DNA of 64,000 nucleotides from assembly GCA_028622995.1 (NCBI GenBank), contig JAJQJQ010000023.1, forward strand, positions 558,001 through 622,000, read 5' to 3'. Position numbers and translations under genes: made by a program. How positions within the stretch are numbered: the first letter of the stretch is position 1; every line of letters begins with the position of its first letter. This document shows, piece after piece, positions 34,501 to 49,100 of the stretch. The notes beneath the pieces were generated by a model. It worked only from the letters and a program-made list of their open reading frames with translations. It did not search any database and was not told the DNA's origin. Origin of the DNA: Panagrolaimus kolymaensis (lineage: Eukaryota > Nematoda > Chromadorea > Rhabditida > Panagrolaimidae).

Positions 34501-36365
34501 AGTTTTAAATAAACGAACATCACAAACTCAAAAAAATCAACGAAGATTAATTTCTCTTCTTTAAAAATAGTAACTCAAGCTATTGCCTTCTTGGGCTAAA
34601 TCAAATATTTTTATCCTAAAATTGTTTTTTTTTTTTAGTTTTAAATAAACTAACATCACAAACTCAAAAAAATCAACGAAGATTAATTTCTCTTCTTTAA
34701 AAATAGTAACTCAAGCTATTGCCATCTTGGACATTATTATTTTTTTATCCTAAAATTGTTTTTGTTTTTTAGTTTTAAATAAACGAACATCACAAACTCA
34801 AAAAAAACAGTGAAGATTAATTTCTCTTCTTTAAAAATAGTAACTCAAGCTATTGCCTTCTTGGGCTAAATCAAATATTTTTATCCATAAAATTGTTTTT
34901 GTTTTTTAGTTTTAAATAAACGAACATCACAAACTCAAAAAAAACAGTGAAGATTAATTTCTCTTCTTTAAAAATAGTAACTCAAGCTATTGCCATCTTG
35001 GACATTATTATTTTTTTATCCTAAAATTGTTTTTGTTTTTTAGTTTTAAATAAACGAACATCACAAACTCAAAAAAAACAGTGAAGATTAATTTCTCTTC
35101 TTTAAAAATAGTAACTCAAGCTATTGCCATCTTGGACATTATTATTTTTTTATCCTAAAATTGTTTTTGTTTTTTAGTTTCATATAAACGAACATCACAA
35201 ACTCAAAAAAAACAGTGAAGATTAATTTCTCTTCTTTAAAAATAGTAACTCAAGCTATTGCCATCTTGGACATTATTATTTTTTTATCCTAAAATTGTTT
35301 TTGTTTTTTAGTTTTAAATAAACGAACATCACAAACTCAAAAAAAACAGTGAAGATTAATTTCTCTTCTTTAAAAATAGTAACTCAAGCTATTGCCTTCT
35401 TGGGCTAAATCAAATATTTTTATCCATAAAATTGTTTTTGTTTTTTAGTTTCATATAAACGAACATCACAAACTCAAAAAAATTAATGAAGATTAATTTC
35501 TCTTCTTTAAAAATAGTAACTCAAGCTATTGCCATCTTGGACATTATTATTTTTTTATCCTAAAATTGTTTTTGTTTTTTAGTTTTAAATAAACGAACAT
35601 CACAAACTCAAAAAAAACAGTGAAGATTAATTTCTCTTCTTTAAAAATAGTAACTCAAGCTATTGCCATCTTGGACATTATTATTTTTTTATCCTAAAAT
35701 TGTTTTTGTTTTTTAGTTTCATATAAACGAACATCACAAACTCAAAAAAAACAGTGAAGATTAATTTCTCTTCTTTAAAAATAGTAACTCAAGCTATTGC
35801 CATCTTGGACATTATTATTTTTTTATCCTAAAATTGTTTTTGTTTTTTAGTTTTAAATAAACGAACATCACAAACTCAAAAAAAACAGTGAAGATTAATT
35901 TCTCTTCTTTAAAAATAGTAACTCAAGCTATTGCCATCTTGGACATTATTATTTTTTTATCCTAAAATTGTTTTTGTTTTTTAGTTTCATATAAACGAAC
36001 ATCACAAACTCAAAAAAAACAGTGAAGATTAATTTCTCTTCTTTAAAAATAGTAACTCAAGCTATTGCCATCTTGGACATTATTATTTTTTTATCCTAAA
36101 ATTGTTTTTGTTTTTTAGTTTTAAATAAACGAACATCACAAACTCAAAAAAAACAGTGAAGATTAATTTCTCTTCTTTAAAAATAGTAACTCAAGCTATT
36201 GCCATCTTGGACATTATTATTTTTTTATCCTAAAATTGTTTTTGTTTTTTAGTTTTAAATAAACGAACATCACAAACTCAAAAAAATCAACGAAGATTAA
36301 TTTCTCTTCTTTAAAAATAGTAACTCAAGCTATTGCCATCTTGGACATTATTATTTTTTTATCCT
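22541..36365 (+). repeat. Satellite block 3: mixed 134- and 137-bp classes
   Basis: TGGACATTATTATT and TGGGCTAAATC monomers alternate irregularly, crossed with the TTTTAAATAAACG / TTTCATATAAACG choice. Marker variants show local duplications: ATCAATGAGG recurs at 26960 and 28041 (1,081 bp, 8 monomers), and AAACATTGAAG recurs at 25206, 25474, 26147 and 26417. Confidence 0.75.
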
Positions 36366-39300
36366 AAAATTGTTTTTTTTTTTTGTTTTAAATAAACGAA
36401 CATCACAAACTCAAAAAAATTAATGAAGATTAATTTCTCTTCTTTAAAAATAGTAACTCAAGCTATTGCCTTCTTGGGCTAAATCAAATATTTTTATCCA
36501 TAAAATTGTTTTTTTTTTTTAGTTTTAAATAAACGAACATCACAAACTCAAAAAAATCAACGAAGATTAATTTCTCTTCTTTAAAAATAGTAACTCAAGC
36601 TATTGCCATCTTGGACATTATTATTTTTTTATCCTAAAATTGTTTTTTTTTTTTGTTTTAAATAAACGAACATCACAAACTCAAAAAAATTAATGAAGAT
36701 TAATTTCTCTTCTTTAAAAATAGTAACTCAAGCTATTGCCTTCTTGGGCTAAATCAAATATTTTTATCCATAAAATTGTTTTTTTTTTTTAGTTTTAAAT
36801 AAACGAACATCACAAACTCAAAAAAATCAACGAAGATTAATTTCTCTTCTTTAAAAATAGTAACTCAAGCTATTGCCATCTTGGACATTATTATTTTTTT
36901 ATCCTAAAATTGTTTTTTTTTTTTAGTTTTAAATAAACGAACATCACAAACTCAAAAAAATCAACGAAGATTAATTTCTCTTCTTTAAAAATAGTAACTC
37001 AAGCTATTGCCATCTTGGACATTATTATTTTTTTATCCTAAAATTGTTTTTTTTTTTTAGTTTTAAATAAACGAACATCACAAACTCAAAAAAATCAACG
37101 AAGATTAATTTCTCTTCTTTAAAAATAGTAACTCAAGCTATTGCCATCTTGGACATTATTATTTTTTTATCCTAAAATTGTTTTTTTTTTTTAGTTTTAA
37201 ATAAACGAACATCACAAACTCAAAAAAATCAACGAAGATTAATTTCTCTTCTTTAAAAATAGTAACTCAAGCTATTGCCATCTTGGACATTATTATTTTT
37301 TTATCCTAAAATTGTTTTTGTTTTTTAGTTTTAAATAAACGAACATCACAAACTCAAAAAAATCAACGAAGATTAATTTCTCTTCTTTAAAAATAGTAAC
37401 TCAAGCTATTGCCTTCTTGGGCTAAATCAAATATTTTTATCCATAAAATTGTTTTTGTTTTTTAGTTTCATATAAACGAACATCACAAACTCAAAAAAAT
37501 TAATGAAGATTAATTTCTCTTCTTTAAAAATAGTAACTCAAGCTATTGCCATCTTGGACATTATTATTTTTTTATCCTAAAATTGTTTTTTTTTTTTAGT
37601 TTTAAATAAACGAACATCACAAACTCAAAAAAATCAACGAAGATTAATTTCTCTTCTTTAAAAATAGTAACTCAAGCTATTGCCTTCTTGGGCTAAATCA
37701 AATATTTTTATCCATAAAATTGTTTTTGTTTTTTAGTTTCATATAAACGAACATCACAAACTCAAAAAAATTAATGAAGATTAATTTCTCTTCTTTAAAA
37801 ATAGTAACTCAAGCTATTGCCATCTTGGACATTATTATTTTTTTATCCTAAAATTGTTTTTGTTTTTTAGTTTTAAATAAACGAACATCACAAACTCAAA
37901 AAAATTAATGAAGATTAATTTCTCTTCTTTATAAATAGTAACTCAAGCTATTGCCTTCTTGGGCTAAATCAAATATTTTTATCCATAAAATTGTTTTTTT
38001 TTTTTAGTTTTAAATAAACGAACATCACAAACTCAAAAAAATCAACGAAGATTAATTTCTCTTCTTTAAAAATAGTAACTCAAGCTATTGCCTTCTTGGG
38101 CTAAATCAAATATTTTTATCCATAAAATTGTTTTTGTTTTTTAGTTTCATATAAACGAACATCACAAACTCAAAAAAATTAATGAAGATTAATTTCTCTT
38201 CTTTAAAAATAGTAACTCAAGCTATTGCCATCTTGGACATTATTATTTTTTTATCCTAAAATTGTTTTTTTTTTTTAGTTTTAAATAAACGAACATCACA
38301 AACTCAAAAAAATCAACGAAGATTAATTTCTCTTCTTTAAAAATAGTAACTCAAGCTATTGCCTTCTTGGGCTAAATCAAATATTTTTATCCATAAAATT
38401 GTTTTTGTTTTTTAGTTTCATATAAACGAACATCACAAACTCAAAAAAATTAATGAAGATTAATTTCTCTTCTTTAAAAATAGTAACTCAAGCTATTGCC
38501 ATCTTGGACATTATTATTTTTTTATCCTAAAATTGTTTTTGTTTTTTAGTTTTAAATAAACGAACATCACAAACTCAAAAAAATCAACGAAGATTAATTT
38601 CTCTTCTTTAAAAATAGTAACTCAAGCTATTGCCTTCTTGGGCTAAATCAAATATTTTTATCCATAAAATTGTTTTTGTTTTTTAGTTTCATATAAACGA
38701 ACATCACAAACTCAAAAAAATTAATGAAGATTAATTTCTCTTCTTTAAAAATAGTAACTCAAGCTATTGCCATCTTGGACATTATTATTTTTTTATCCTA
38801 AAATTGTTTTTTTTTTTTAGTTTTAAATAAACGAACATCACAAACTCAAAAAAATCAACGAAGATTAATTTCTCTTCTTTAAAAATAGTAACTCAAGCTA
38901 TTGCCTTCTTGGGCTAAATCAAATATTTTTATCCATAAAATTGTTTTTGTTTTTTAGTTTCATATAAACGAACATCACAAACTCAAAAAAATTAATGAAG
39001 ATTAATTTCTCTTCTTTAAAAATAGTAACTCAAGCTATTGCCATCTTGGACATTATTATTTTTTTATCCTAAAATTGTTTTTTTTTTTTAGTTTTAAATA
39101 AACGAACATCACAAACTCAAAAAAATCAACGAAGATTAATTTCTCTTCTTTAAAAATAGTAACTCAAGCTATTGCCTTCTTGGGCTAAATCAAATATTTT
39201 TATCCATAAAATTGTTTTTTTTTTTTAGTTTTAAATAAACGAACATCACAAACTCAAAAAAATCAACGAAGATTAATTTCTCTTCTTTAAAAATAGTAAC

Positions 39301-42300
39301 TCAAGCTATTGCCTTCTTGGGCTAAATCAAATATTTTTATCCATAAAATTGTTTTTGTTTTTTAGTTTCATATAAACGAACATCACAAACTCAAAAAAAT
39401 TAATGAAGATTAATTTCTCTTCTTTAAAAATAGTAACTCAAGCTATTGCCATCTTGGACATTATTATTTTTTTATCCTAAAATTGTTTTTTTTTTTTAGT
39501 TTTAAATAAACGAACATCACAAACTCAAAAAAATCAACGAAGATTAATTTCTCTTCTTTAAAAATAGTAACTCAAGCTATTGCCTTCTTGGGCTAAATCA
39601 AATATTTTTATCCATAAAATTGTTTTTGTTTTTTAGTTTCATATAAACGAACATCACAAACTCAAAAAAATTAATGAAGATTAATTTCTCTTCTTTAAAA
39701 ATAGTAACTCAAGCTATTGCCTTCTTGGGCTAAATCAAATATTTTTATCCATAAAATTGTTTTTGTTTTTTAGTTTCATATAAACGAACATCACAAACTC
39801 AAAAAAATTAATGAAGATTAATTTCTCTTCTTTAAAAATAGTAACTCAAGCTATTGCCATCTTGGACATTATTATTTTTTTATCCTAAAATTGTTTTTTT
39901 TTTTTAGTTTTAAATAAACGAACATCACAAACTCAAAAAAATCAACGAAGATTAATTTCTCTTCTTTAAAAATAGTAACTCAAGCTATTGCCTTCTTGGG
40001 CTAAATCAAATATTTTTATCCATAAAATTGTTTTTTTTTTTTAGTTTTAAATAAACGAACATCACAAACTCAAAAAAATCAACGAAGATTAATTTCTCTT
40101 CTTTAAAAATAGTAACTCAAGCTATTGCCTTCTTGGGCTAAATCAAATATTTTTATCCATAAAATTGTTTTTGTTTTTTAGTTTCATATAAACGAACATC
40201 ACAAACTCAAAAAAATTAATGAAGATTAATTTCTCTTCTTTAAAAATAGTAACTCAAGCTATTGCCATCTTGGACATTATTATTTTTTTATCCTAAAATT
40301 GTTTTTTTTTTTTAGTTTTAAATAAACGAACATCACAAACTCAAAAAAATCAACGAAGATTAATTTCTCTTCTTTAAAAATAGTAACTCAAGCTATTGCC
40401 TTCTTGGGCTAAATCAAATATTTTTATCCATAAAATTGTTTTTGTTTTTTAGTTTCATATAAACGAACATCACAAACTCAAAAAAATTAATGAAGATTAA
40501 TTTCTCTTCTTTAAAAATAGTAACTCAAGCTATTGCCATCTTGGACATTATTATTTTTTTATCCTAAAATTGTTTTTTTTTTTTAGTTTTAAATAAACGA
40601 ACATCACAAACTCAAAAAAATCAACGAAGATTAATTTCTCTTCTTTAAAAATAGTAACTCAAGCTATTGCCTTCTTGGGCTAAATCAAATATTTTTATCC
40701 ATAAAATTGTTTTTTTTTTTTAGTTTTAAATAAACGAACATCACAAACTCAAAAAAATCAACGAAGATTAATTTCTCTTCTTTAAAAATAGTAACTCAAG
40801 CTATTGCCTTCTTGGGCTAAATCAAATATTTTTATCCATAAAATTGTTTTTGTTTTTTAGTTTCATATAAACAAACATCACAAACTCAAAAAAATTAATG
40901 AAGATTAATTTCTCTTCTTTAAAAATAGTAACTCAAGCTATTGCCATCTTGGACATTATTATTTTTTTATCCTAAAATTGTTTTTTTTTTTTAGTTTTAA
41001 ATAAACGAACATCACAAACTCAAAAAAATCAACGAAGATTAATTTCTCTTCTTTAAAAATAGTAACTCAAGCTATTGCCTTCTTGGGCTAAATCAAATAT
41101 TTTTATCCATAAAATTGTTTTTGTTTTTTAGTTTCATATAAACGAACATCACAAACTCAAAAAAATTAATGAAGATTAATTTCTCTTCTTTAAAAATAGT
41201 AACTCAAGCTATTGCCTTCTTGGGCTAAATCAAATATTTTTATCCATAAAATTGTTTTTGTTTTTTAGTTTCATATAAACGAACATCACAAACTCAAAAA
41301 AATTAATGAAGATTAATTTCTCTTCTTTAAAAATAGTAACTCAAGCTATTGCCATCTTGGACATTATTATTTTTTTATCCTAAAATTGTTTTTTTTTTTT
41401 AGTTTTAAATAAACGAACATCACAAACTCAAAAAAATCAACGAAGATTAATTTCTCTTCTTTAAAAATAGTAACTCAAGCTATTGCCTTCTTGGGCTAAA
41501 TCAAATATTTTTATCCATAAAATTGTTTTTTTTTTTTAGTTTTAAATAAACGAACATCACAAACTCAAAAAAATCAACGAAGATTAATTTCTCTTCTTTA
41601 AAAATAGTAACTCAAGCTATTGCCATCTTGGACATTATTATTTTTTTATCCTAAAATTGTTTTTTTTTTTTAGTTTTAAATAAACGAACATCACAAACTC
41701 AAAAAAATCAACGAAGATTAATTTCTCTTCTTTAAAAATAGTAACTCAAGCTATTGCCTTCTTGGGCTAAATCAAATATTTTTATCCATAAAATTGTTTT
41801 TGTTTTTTAGTTTCATATAAACGAACATCACAAACTCAAAAAAATTAATGAAGATTAATTTCTCTTCTTTAAAAATAGTAACTCAAGCTATTGCCATCTT
41901 GGACATTATTATTTTTTTATCCTAAAATTGTTTTTTTTTTTTAGTTTTAAATAAACGAACATCACAAACTCAAAAAAATCAACGAAGATTAATTTCTCTT
42001 CTTTAAAAATAGTAACTCAAGCTATTGCCTTCTTGGGCTAAATCAAATATTTTTATCCATAAAATTGTTTTTGTTTTTTAGTTTCATATAAACGAACATC
42101 ACAAACTCAAAAAAAACAGTGAAGATTAATTTCTCTTCTTTAAAAATAGTAACTCAAGCTATTGCCATCTTGGACATTATTATTTTTTTATCCTAAAATT
42201 GTTTTTGTTTTTTAGTTTTAAATAAACGAACATCACAAACTCAAAAAAAACAGTGAAGATTAATTTCTCTTCTTTAAAAATAGTAACTCAAGCTATTGCC

Positions 42301-43150
42301 ATCTTGGACATTATTATTTTTTTATCCTAAAATTGTTTTTTTTTTTTAGTTTTAAATAAACGAACATCACAAACTCAAAAAAATCAACGAAGATTAATTT
42401 CTCTTCTTTAAAAATAGTAACTCAAGCTATTGCCTTCTTGGGCTAAATCAAATATTTTTATCCATAAAATTGTTTTTGTTTTTTAGTTTCATATAAACGA
42501 ACATCACAAACTCAAAAAAATTAATGAAGATTAATTTCTCTTCTTTAAAAATAGTAACTCAAGCTATTGCCATCTTGGACATTATTATTTTTTTATCCTA
42601 AAATTGTTTTTTTTTTTTAGTTTTAAATAAACGAACATCACAAACTCAAAAAAATCAACGAAGATTAATTTCTCTTCTTTAAAAATAGTAACTCAAGCTA
42701 TTGCCTTCTTGGGCTAAATCAAATATTTTTATCCATAAAATTGTTTTTTTTTTTTAGTTTTAAATAAACGAACATCACAAACTCAAAAAAATTAATGAAG
42801 ATTAATTTCTCTTCTTTAAAAATAGTAACTCAAGCTATTGCCATCTTGGACATTATTATTTTTTTATCCTAAAATTGTTTTTTTTTTTTAGTTTTAAATA
42901 AACGAACATCACAAACTCAAAAAAATCAACGAAGATTAATTTCTCTTCTTTAAAAATAGTAACTCAAGCTATTGCCATCTTGGACATTATTATTTTTTTA
43001 TCCTAAAATTGTTTTTTTTTTTTAGTTTTAAATAAACGAACATCACAAACTCAAAAAAATCAACGAAGATTAATTTCTCTTCTTTAAAAATAGTAACTCA
43101 AGCTATTGCCATCTTGGACATTATTATTTTTTTATCCTAAAATTGTTTTT
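36366..43150 (+). repeat. Satellite block 4: long T-run monomers in 5- and 6-mer repeats
   Basis: Many copies carry an uninterrupted T-run instead of TTTTTGTTTTTTAG. The TGGGCTAAATC class with a long T-run appears at 39211, 40027, 40706 and 41522 (spacings 816, 679, 816 bp = 6, 5 and 6 monomers), showing higher-order organisation. Confidence 0.7.
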
Positions 43151-45870
43151 GTTTTTTAGTTTTAAATAAACGAACATCACAAACTCAAAAAAAACAGTGA
43201 AGATTAATTTCTCTTCTTTAAAAATAGTAACTCAAGCTATTGCCTTTTTGGGCTAAATCAAATATTTTTATCCATAAAATTGTTTTTGTTTTTTAGTTTC
43301 ATATAAACGAACATCACAAACTCAAAAAAATTAATGAAGATTAATTTCTCTTCTTTAAAAATAGTAACTCAAGCTATTGCCTTTTTGGGCTAAATCAAAT
43401 ATTTTTATCCATAAAATTGTTTTTTTTTTTTAGTTTTAAATAAACGAACATCACAAACTCAAAAAAATCAACGAAGATTAATTTCTCTTCTTTAAAAATA
43501 GTAACTCAAGCTATTGCCATCTTGGACATTATTATTTTTTTATCCTAAAATTGTTTTTGTTTTTTAGTTTTAAATAAACGAACATCACAAACTCAAAAAA
43601 ATCAACGAAGATTAATTTCTCTTCTTTAAAAATAGTAACTCAAGCTATTGCCATCTTGGACATTATTATTTTTTTATCCTAAAATTGTTTTTTTTTTTTA
43701 GTTTTAAATAAACGAACATCACAAACTCAAAAAAATCAACGAAGATTAATTTCTCTTCTTTAAAAATAGTAACTCAAGCTATTGCCTTCTTGGGATAAAT
43801 CAAATATTTTTATCCATAAAATTGTTTTTGTTTTTTAGTTTTAAATAAACGAACATCACAAACTCAAAAAAATCAACGAAGATTAATTTCTCTTCTTTAA
43901 AAATAGTAACTCAAGCTATTGCCATCTTGGACATTATTATTTTTTTATCCTAAAATTGTTTTTTTTTTTTAGTTTTAAATAAACGAACATCACAAACTCA
44001 AAAAAATCAACGAAGATTAATTTCTCTTCTTTAAAAATAGTAACTCAAGCTATTGCCTTCTTGGGCTAAATCAAATATTTTTATCCATAAAATTGTTTTT
44101 TTTTTTTAGTTTTAAATAAACGAACATCACAAACTCAAAAAAATTAATGAAGATTAATTTCTCTTCTTTAAAAATAGTAACTCAAGCTATTGCCATCTTG
44201 GACATTATTATTTTTTTATCCTAAAATTGTTTTTTTTTTTTAGTTTTAAATAAACGAACATCACAAACTCAAAAAAATCAACGAAGATTAATTTCTCTTC
44301 TTTAAAAATAGTAACTCAAGCTATTGCCATCTTGGACATTATTATTTTTTTATCCTAAAATTGTTTTTTTTTTTTAGTTTTAAATAAACGAACATCACAA
44401 ACTCAAAAAAATCAACGAAGATTAATTTCTCTTCTTTAAAAATAGTAACTCAAGCTATTGCCATCTTGGACATTATTATTTTTTTATCCTAAAATTGTTT
44501 TTGTTTTTTAGTTTTAAATAAACGAACATCACAAACTCAAAAAAAACAGTGAAGATTAATTTCTCTTCTTTAAAAATAGTAACTCAAGCTATTGCCTTTT
44601 TGGGCTAAATCAAATATTTTTATCCATAAAATTGTTTTTGTTTTTTAGTTTCATATAAACGAACATCACAAACTCAAAAAAATTAATGAAGATTAATTTC
44701 TCTTCTTTAAAAATAGTAACTCAAGCTATTGCCTTTTTGGGCTAAATCAAATATTTTTATCCATAAAATTGTTTTTTTTTTTTAGTTTTAAATAAACGAA
44801 CATCACAAACTCAAAAAAATCAACGAAGATTAATTTCTCTTCTTTAAAAATAGTAACTCAAGCTATTGCCATCTTGGACATTATTATTTTTTTATCCTAA
44901 AATTGTTTTTGTTTTTTAGTTTTAAATAAACGAACATCACAAACTCAAAAAAATCAACGAAGATTAATTTCTCTTCTTTAAAAATAGTAACTCAAGCTAT
45001 TGCCATCTTGGACATTATTATTTTTTTATCCTAAAATTGTTTTTTTTTTTTAGTTTTAAATAAACGAACATCACAAACTCAAAAAAATCAACGAAGATTA
45101 ATTTCTCTTCTTTAAAAATAGTAACTCAAGCTATTGCCTTCTTGGGATAAATCAAATATTTTTATCCATAAAATTGTTTTTGTTTTTTAGTTTTAAATAA
45201 ACGAACATCACAAACTCAAAAAAATCAACGAAGATTAATTTCTCTTCTTTAAAAATAGTAACTCAAGCTATTGCCATCTTGGACATTATTATTTTTTTAT
45301 CCTAAAATTGTTTTTTTTTTTTAGTTTTAAATAAACGAACATCACAAACTCAAAAAAATCAACGAAGATTAATTTCTCTTCTTTAAAAATAGTAACTCAA
45401 GCTATTGCCTTCTTAGGCTAAATCAAATATTTTTATCCATAAAATTGTTTTTTTTTTTTAGTTTTAAATAAACGAACATCACAAACTCAAAAAAATCAAC
45501 GAAGATTAATTTCTCTTCTTTAAAAATAGTAACTCAAGCTATTGCCATCTTGGACATTATTATTTTTTTATCCTAAAATTGTTTTTGTTTTTTAGTTTTA
45601 AATAAACGAACATCACAAACTCAAAAAAAACAGTGAAGATTAATTTCTCTTCTTTAAAAATAGTAACTCAAGCTATTGCCTTCTTGGGCTAAATCAAATA
45701 TTTTTATCCATAAAATTGTTTTTGTTTTTTAGTTTTAAATAAACGAACATCACAAACTCAAAAAAATCAACGAAGATTAATTTCTCTTCTTTAAAAATAG
45801 TAACTCAAGCTATTGCCATCTTGGACATTATTATTTTTTTATCCTAAAATTGTTTTTGTTTTTTAGTTTT
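43151..45870 (+). repeat. Satellite block 5: 1,352-bp higher-order repeat, two copies
   Basis: Rare variants recur at the same spacing: TGGGATAAATC at 43791 and 45143, GCCTTTTTGGGC at 43241 and 44593. Both give 1,352 bp, ten monomers. Confidence 0.8.
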
Positions 45871-46199
45871 AAATAAACGAACATCACAAACTCAAAAAAA
45901 ACAGTGAAGATTAATTTCTCTTCTTTAAAAATAGTAACTCAAGCTATTGCCTTCTTGGGCTAAATCAAATATTTTTATCCATAAAATTGTTTTTGTTTTT
46001 TAGTTTTAAATAAACGAACATCACAAACTCAAAAAAATCAACGAAGATTAATTTCTCTTCTTTAAAAATAGTAACTCAAGCTATTGCCTTCTTGGGCTAA
46101 ATCAAATATTTTTATCCATAAAATTGTTTTTGTTTTTTAGTTTTAAATAAACGAACATCACAAACTCAAAAAAATCAACGAAGATTAATTTCTCTTCTT

Positions 46200-49100
46200 T
46201 AAAAATAGTAACTCAAGCTATTGCCTTCTTGGGCTAAATCAAATATTTTTATCCATAAAATTGTTTTTTTTTTTTATTTTTAAATAAACGAACATCACAA
46301 ACTCAAAAAAATCAACGAAGATTAATTTCTCTTCTTTAAAAATAGTAACTCAAGCTATTGCCATCTTGGACATTATTATTTTTTTATCCTAAAATTGTTT
46401 TTTTTTTTTAGTTTTAAATAAACGAACATCACAAACTCAAAAAAAACAGTGAAGATTAATTTCTCTTCTTTAAAAATAGTAACTCAAGCTATTGCCATCT
46501 TGGACATTATTATTTTTTTATCCTAAAATTGTTTTTGTTTTTTAGTTTTAAATAAACGAACATCACAAACTCAAAAAAAACAGTGAAGATTAATTTCTCT
46601 TCTTTAAAAATAGTAACTCAAGCTATTGCCTTTTTGGGCTAAATCAAATATTTTTATCCATAAAATTGTTTTTGTTTTTTAGTTTTAAATAAACGAACAT
46701 CACAAACTCAAAAAAATCAACGAAGATTAATTTCTCTTCTTTAAAAATAGTAACTCAAGCTATTGCCTTCTTGGGCTAAATCAAATATTTTTATCCATAA
46801 AATTGTTTTTTTTTTTTAGTTTTAAATAAACGACATCACAAACTCAAAAAAATCAACGAAGATTAATTTCTCTTCTTTAAAAATAGTAACTCAAGCTATT
46901 GCCATCTTGGACATTATTATTTTTTTATCCTAAAATTGTTTTTGTTTTTTAGTTTTAAATAAACGAACATCACAAACTCAAAAAAAACAGTGAAGATTAA
47001 TTTCTCTTCTTTAAAAATAGTAACTCAAGCTATTGCCATCTTGGACATTATTATTTTTTTATCCTAAAATTGTTTTTGTTATTTAGTTTTAAATAAACGA
47101 ACATCACAAACTCAAAAAAATCAGTGAGGATTAATTTCTCTTCTTTAAAAATAGTAACTCAAGCTATTGCCTTCTTGGGCTAAATCCAATATTTTTATCC
47201 ATAAAATTGTTTTTGTTATTTAGTTTTAAATAAACGAACATCACAAACCCAAAAAAAACAGTGAGGATTAATTTCTCTTCTTTAAAAATAGTAACTCAAG
47301 CTATTGCCTTTTTGGGCTAAATCAAATATTTTTATCCATATAATTGTTTTTGTTTTTTAGTTTTAAATAAACGAACATCACAAACTCAAAAAAAACAGTG
47401 AAGATTAATTTCTCTTCTTTAAAAATAGTAACTCATGCTATTGCCTTTTTGGGCTAAATCAAATATTTTTATCCATAAAATTGTTTTTGTTTTTTAGTTT
47501 TAAATAAACGAACATCACAAACTCAAAAAAATCAGTGAGGATTAATTTCTCTTCTTTAAAAATAGTAACTCAAGCTATTGCCTTCTTGGGCTAAATCCAA
47601 TATTTTTATCCATAAAATTGTTTTTGTTTTTTAGTTTTAAATAAACGAACATCACAAACTCAAAAAAATCAGTGAGGATTAATTTCTCTTCTTTAAAAAT
47701 AGTAACTCAAGCTATTGCCTTCTTGGGCTAAATCCAATATTTTTATCCATATAATTGTTTTTGTTTTTTAGTTTTAAATAAACGAACATCACAAACTCAA
47801 AAACATCAATGAAGATTAATTTCTCTTCTTTAAAAATAGTAACTCAAGCTATTGCCTTCTTGGGCTAAATCAAATATTTTTATCCATAAAATTGTTTTTG
47901 TTTTTTAGTTTTAAATAAACGAACATCACAAACTCAAAAAAATCAATGAAGATTAATTTCTCTTCTTTAAAAATAGTAACTCAAGCTATTGCCTTCTTGG
48001 GCTAAATCAAATATTTTTATCCTAAAATTGTTTTTGTTTTTTAGTTTTAAATAAACGAACATCACAAACTCAAAAAAATCAGTGAGGATTAATTTCTCTT
48101 CTTTAAAAATAGTAACTCAAGCTATTGCCTTCTTGGGCTAAATCCAATATTTTTATCCATATAATTGTTTTTGTTTTTTAGTTTTAAATAAACGAACATC
48201 ACAAACTCAAAAACATCAATGAAGATTAATTTCTCTTCTTTAAAAATAGTAACTCAAGCTATTGCCTTCTTGGGCTAAATCAAATATTTTTATCCATAAA
48301 ATTGTTTTTGTTTTTTAGTTTTAAATAAACGAACATCACAAACTCAAAAAAATCAATGAAGATTAATTTCTCTTCTTTAAAAATAGTAACTCAAGCTATT
48401 GCCTTCTTGGGCTAAATCAAATATTTTTATCCTAAAATTGTTTTTGTTTTTTAGTTTTAAATAAACGAACATCACAAACGCAAAAAAATCAACGAAGATT
48501 AATTTCTCTTCTTTAAAAATAGTAACTCAAGCTATTGCCTTCTTGGGCTAAATCAAATATTTTTATCCATAAAATTGTTTTTGTTTTTTAGTTTTAAATA
48601 AACGAACATCACAAACTCAAAAAAATCAATGAGGATTAATTTCTCTTCTTTAAAAATAGTAACTCAAGCTATTGCCTTCTTGGGCTAAATCCAATATTTT
48701 TATCCATATAATTGTTTTTGTTTTTTAGTTTTAAATAAACGAACATCACAAACTCAAAAAAAACAGTGAAGATTAATTTCTCTTCTTTAAAAATAGTAAC
48801 TCATGCTATTGCCTTCTTGGGCTAAATCAAATATTTTTATCCATAAAATTGTTTTTGTTTTTTAGTTTTAAATAAACGAACATCACAAACGCAAAAAAAT
48901 CAACGAAGATTAATTTCTCTTCTTTAAAAATAGTAACTCAAGCTATTGCCTTCTTGGGCTAAATCAAATATTTTTATCCATAAAATTGTTTTTTTTTTTT
49001 ATTTTTAAATAAACGAACATCACAAACTCAAAAAAATCAACGAAGATTAATTTCTCTTCTTTAAAAATAGTAACTCAAGCTATTGCCATCTTGGACATTA